A stretch of 7,162 nucleotides of DNA from Chitinophagaceae bacterium (GTDB taxonomy: Bacteria > Bacteroidota > Bacteroidia > Chitinophagales > Chitinophagaceae): positions 1 to 7,162 of the forward strand of contig JABMML010000141.1 of NCBI GenBank assembly GCA_013205585.1, in the 5' to 3' direction. The notes beneath the pieces are model-generated. The model did not search any database. It saw nothing but the letters and a program-made list of their open reading frames with translations, and had not been told where the DNA came from. A program made the position numbers and the translations under genes. This document shows positions 6,379-7,162 of this stretch, piece by piece; within the stretch, counting starts at the first letter, position 1; every line of letters begins with the position of its first letter.

Positions 6379-6467
6379 GGAGAGGTGGATGAGTGGCTGA
6401 AATCAGTAGTTTGCTAAACTGCCGTACGGGTTAAACTGTACCAAGGGTTCGAATCCCTTCCTCTCCG
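6379..6467 (+). tRNA. tRNA-Ser (anticodon GCT)
   Basis: A complete class II tRNA of 89 nt. The acceptor GGAGAGG (6379-6385) pairs with CCTCTCC (6460-6466), and the discriminator is G6467. The D-stem is GAT/ATC. The anticodon stem GTAGT/ACTGC (one T-G pair) closes the loop TTGCTAA, with anticodon GCT at 6413-6415, reading AGC and AGU. The long variable arm GTACGG/CTGTAC is diagnostic of serine tRNA, and the T-arm is AAGGG-TTCGAAT-CCCTT. The 3' CCA is not encoded (next bases are CTC) and must be added by the CCA-adding enzyme. Confidence 0.97.
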
Positions 6468-6523
6468 CTCTCATTTAGTTCTTGTATTAAATATAAAGAA
6501 GTAGAATACACCGGAAACAATAT

Positions 6524-6541
6524 TTACTAGGCAACTAGTAA
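6524..6541 (+). repeat. 7-bp hairpin with GCAA loop just upstream of tRNA-Pro
   Basis: TTACTAG (6524-6530) and CTAGTAA (6535-6541) form a perfect inverted repeat around the tetraloop GCAA, a GNRA-type loop that is stable in RNA. It ends 6 bp before the tRNA-Pro 5' end. There is no T-tract, so it is not a terminator. In a joint tRNA-Ser/tRNA-Pro precursor it would sit directly in front of the tRNA-Pro processing site. Confidence 0.5.
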
Positions 6542-6547
6542 TAGGAA

Positions 6548-6624
6548 CGGGAAGTAGCGCAGTCCGGTAGCGTACCTGGTTTGGGACCAGGTGGTCGCAG
6601 GTTCGAATCCTGTCTTCCCGACCA
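6548..6624 (+). tRNA. tRNA-Pro (anticodon TGG), probable integration site
   Basis: A complete class I tRNA of 77 nt including CCA. The acceptor CGGGAAG (6548-6554) pairs with CTTCCCG (6614-6620), followed by A and encoded CCA (6622-6624). The D-stem is GCGC/GCGT. The anticodon stem CCTGG/CCAGG closes TTTGGGA, with anticodon TGG at 6582-6584. The T-arm is GCAGG-TTCGAAT-CCTGT. Anticodon TGG can read most or all proline codons, so this gene may be essential. An integrase gene begins 137 bp downstream, so the 3' part of this tRNA is the likely attachment core, with the tRNA remaining intact after integration. The core length cannot be read because the other junction is outside the window. Confidence 0.96.
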
Positions 6625-6635
6625 ACACAAAAAAG

Positions 6636-6681
6636 ACCCTTACAAGTCATTGAAAATCAATGAATTTTGTAGGGGTTTTTT
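6636..6681 (+). terminator. Long hairpin with T-tract after tRNA-Pro
   Basis: An outer 10-bp stem with one wobble pair (ACCCTTACAA 6636-6645 with TTGTAGGGGT 6667-6676) encloses an inner perfect 7-bp stem (TCATTGA 6647-6653 with TCAATGA 6657-6663) closed by AAA. It is followed by T6 (6676-6681) and preceded by A6 (6629-6634), so it can terminate in both directions. It would end the tRNA transcript and shield it from the integrase gene. It lies in the zone where the element would start, so whether it is chromosomal or belongs to the element is not decidable here. Confidence 0.75.
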
Positions 6682-6760
6682 ATTTAATATCAAAACACAC
6701 CCAATACCACACCTTTTTTGAGTTTTCTTTAGTAGTTTTAGATATACATAATCTAACTAT

Positions 6761-7162
6761 ATGGGTATATCATTGATTATAGTCAAATCAGATGTAAAGG
6801 AGCTAAATGGTAAGAAGGTTTGTCCTATCCATTTGAAATACTCAAGTAATGGAGAGTATAAAAGATTTGCAACTAAAATTTATATTGAAACTAAGTACTG
6901 GAAAGAAGGGGAGGTTTCTAATAGGTGCCCAGATTATACCAATATACAGAAAAAGATTACATCAATAAGAAAGAGGGTAGAAGATGTAATAACTGAAATC
7001 ACCGAAATGGGTGGTATCCCAACTCCTCATTTGGTTAAATTGAATTTTGATAAGAGTAGGGATATACAATTGGTTAAACAACCAAAGAGTGAAGGGTTTT
7101 GGAAGAATTACGAACAATTCTTAAAAGAGAAGGACTCTTTTAATAGAGGATATACAAAAACT
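6761..7162 (+). CDS. Tyrosine-type site-specific recombinase/integrase, N-terminal part only
   Basis: The first 134 codons of an open reading frame that runs off the right edge. The product starts MGISLIIVKSDVKELNGKKV and continues VCPIHLKYSSNGEYKRFATK, IYIETKYWKEGEV and NIQKKITSIRKRVEDVI. This is the pattern of the arm-type DNA-binding domain of Bacteroidota phage/transposon integrases: a short beta sheet, then 'K-Y-W' (here TKYWKEG), then a helix. FWKNYEQFLKEKDSFNRGYTKT at about 113-134 is the start of the core-binding (SAM-like) domain. The catalytic domain with the R-H-R-Y residues is beyond the window, so activity cannot be judged. There is no Shine-Dalgarno sequence before the ATG; a -7-like TAGTTTTA lies at 6733-6740. 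The location next to tRNA-Pro supports the identification. Confidence 0.85.
   Translation, partial: MGISLIIVKSDVKELNGKKVCPIHLKYSSNGEYKRFATKIYIETKYWKEGEVSNRCPDYTNIQKKITSIRKRVEDVITEITEMGGIPTPHLVKLNFDKSRDIQLVKQPKSEGFWKNYEQFLKEKDSFNRGYTKT

Larger units (their letters stand above)
6625..7162. mobile_element. Left end of a tRNA-Pro-integrated element (prophage, ICE or island), partial
   Basis: Immediately after the tRNA-Pro CCA comes a hairpin and then a tyrosine integrase gene directed away from the tRNA, the classical arrangement of an element inserted at a tRNA 3' end. The true boundary lies somewhere within the tRNA's 3' half, since the attachment core is normally shared. No second copy of the tRNA 3' end is present in the window, so the element extends to the right beyond it. 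Type and cargo are unknown. An old integrase remnant without a complete element is the alternative. Confidence 0.6.

Noticed and set aside
6792..6836. AAAGGAG followed by ATG at 6807 as an alternative start for the integrase
   Set aside because: The spacing looks good, but this ATG is out of frame with the integrase and reaches a stop codon after nine residues. The frame from 6761 is the one with integrase-like sequence.
1..7162. CRISPR array, insertion sequence or toxin-antitoxin pair
   Set aside because: I saw no regularly spaced repeats, no transposase with terminal inverted repeats and no pair of small overlapping genes. The only mobile-element signal is the integrase at the right end.

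Overview
The window reads as a low-GC chromosomal segment from the phylum Bacteroidota, most likely a Chitinophagaceae-type organism. The evidence is the style of the DnaA protein, a DUF3127 protein (a family I know mainly from Bacteroidota), a phospholipase C-like zinc protein of the kind common in Chitinophagaceae, weak or absent Shine-Dalgarno sequences, and repeated TAnnTTTG-type promoter -7 elements. The family-level placement is inference.

Layout: 1-1232 (minus strand) holds a two-gene ABC exporter unit, an ATPase followed by the N-terminus of its permease, which is cut by the left edge. A 146-bp divergent promoter region separates it from 1379-2356 (plus), a membrane-targeted or exported zinc phospholipase C/S1-P1 nuclease-fold protein. 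This converges on 2428-4011 (minus), a large uncharacterised FAD-dependent dehydrogenase. Next comes 4103-4477 (minus), a small DUF3127 protein with an SSB-like acidic C-terminal tip and its own hairpin terminator. A 335-bp A/T-tract-rich divergent region leads to dnaA (4813-6240, plus), which ends at a strong terminator. Two tRNA genes follow, tRNA-Ser(GCT) and tRNA-Pro(TGG). From about 6625 the sequence looks like the left end of an integrative element: a strong hairpin and then, at 6761, the N-terminus of a tyrosine recombinase that runs off the right edge.

How the parts relate: the ABC genes form an operon. DnaA and the DUF3127 protein share a divergent control region, and both may act on DNA (OB-fold/SSB-like behaviour of DUF3127 is inference). 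The tRNA-Pro gene is the probable chromosomal attachment site for the element that begins at its 3' end; the element's cargo lies outside the window. Three genes have longer in-frame extensions that I rejected, because an internal ATG fits the family and lies just downstream of a -7-like element.

I did not find a wholly new system inside the window. The most open points are the DUF3127 protein beside dnaA and whatever the tRNA-Pro element carries beyond the right edge.
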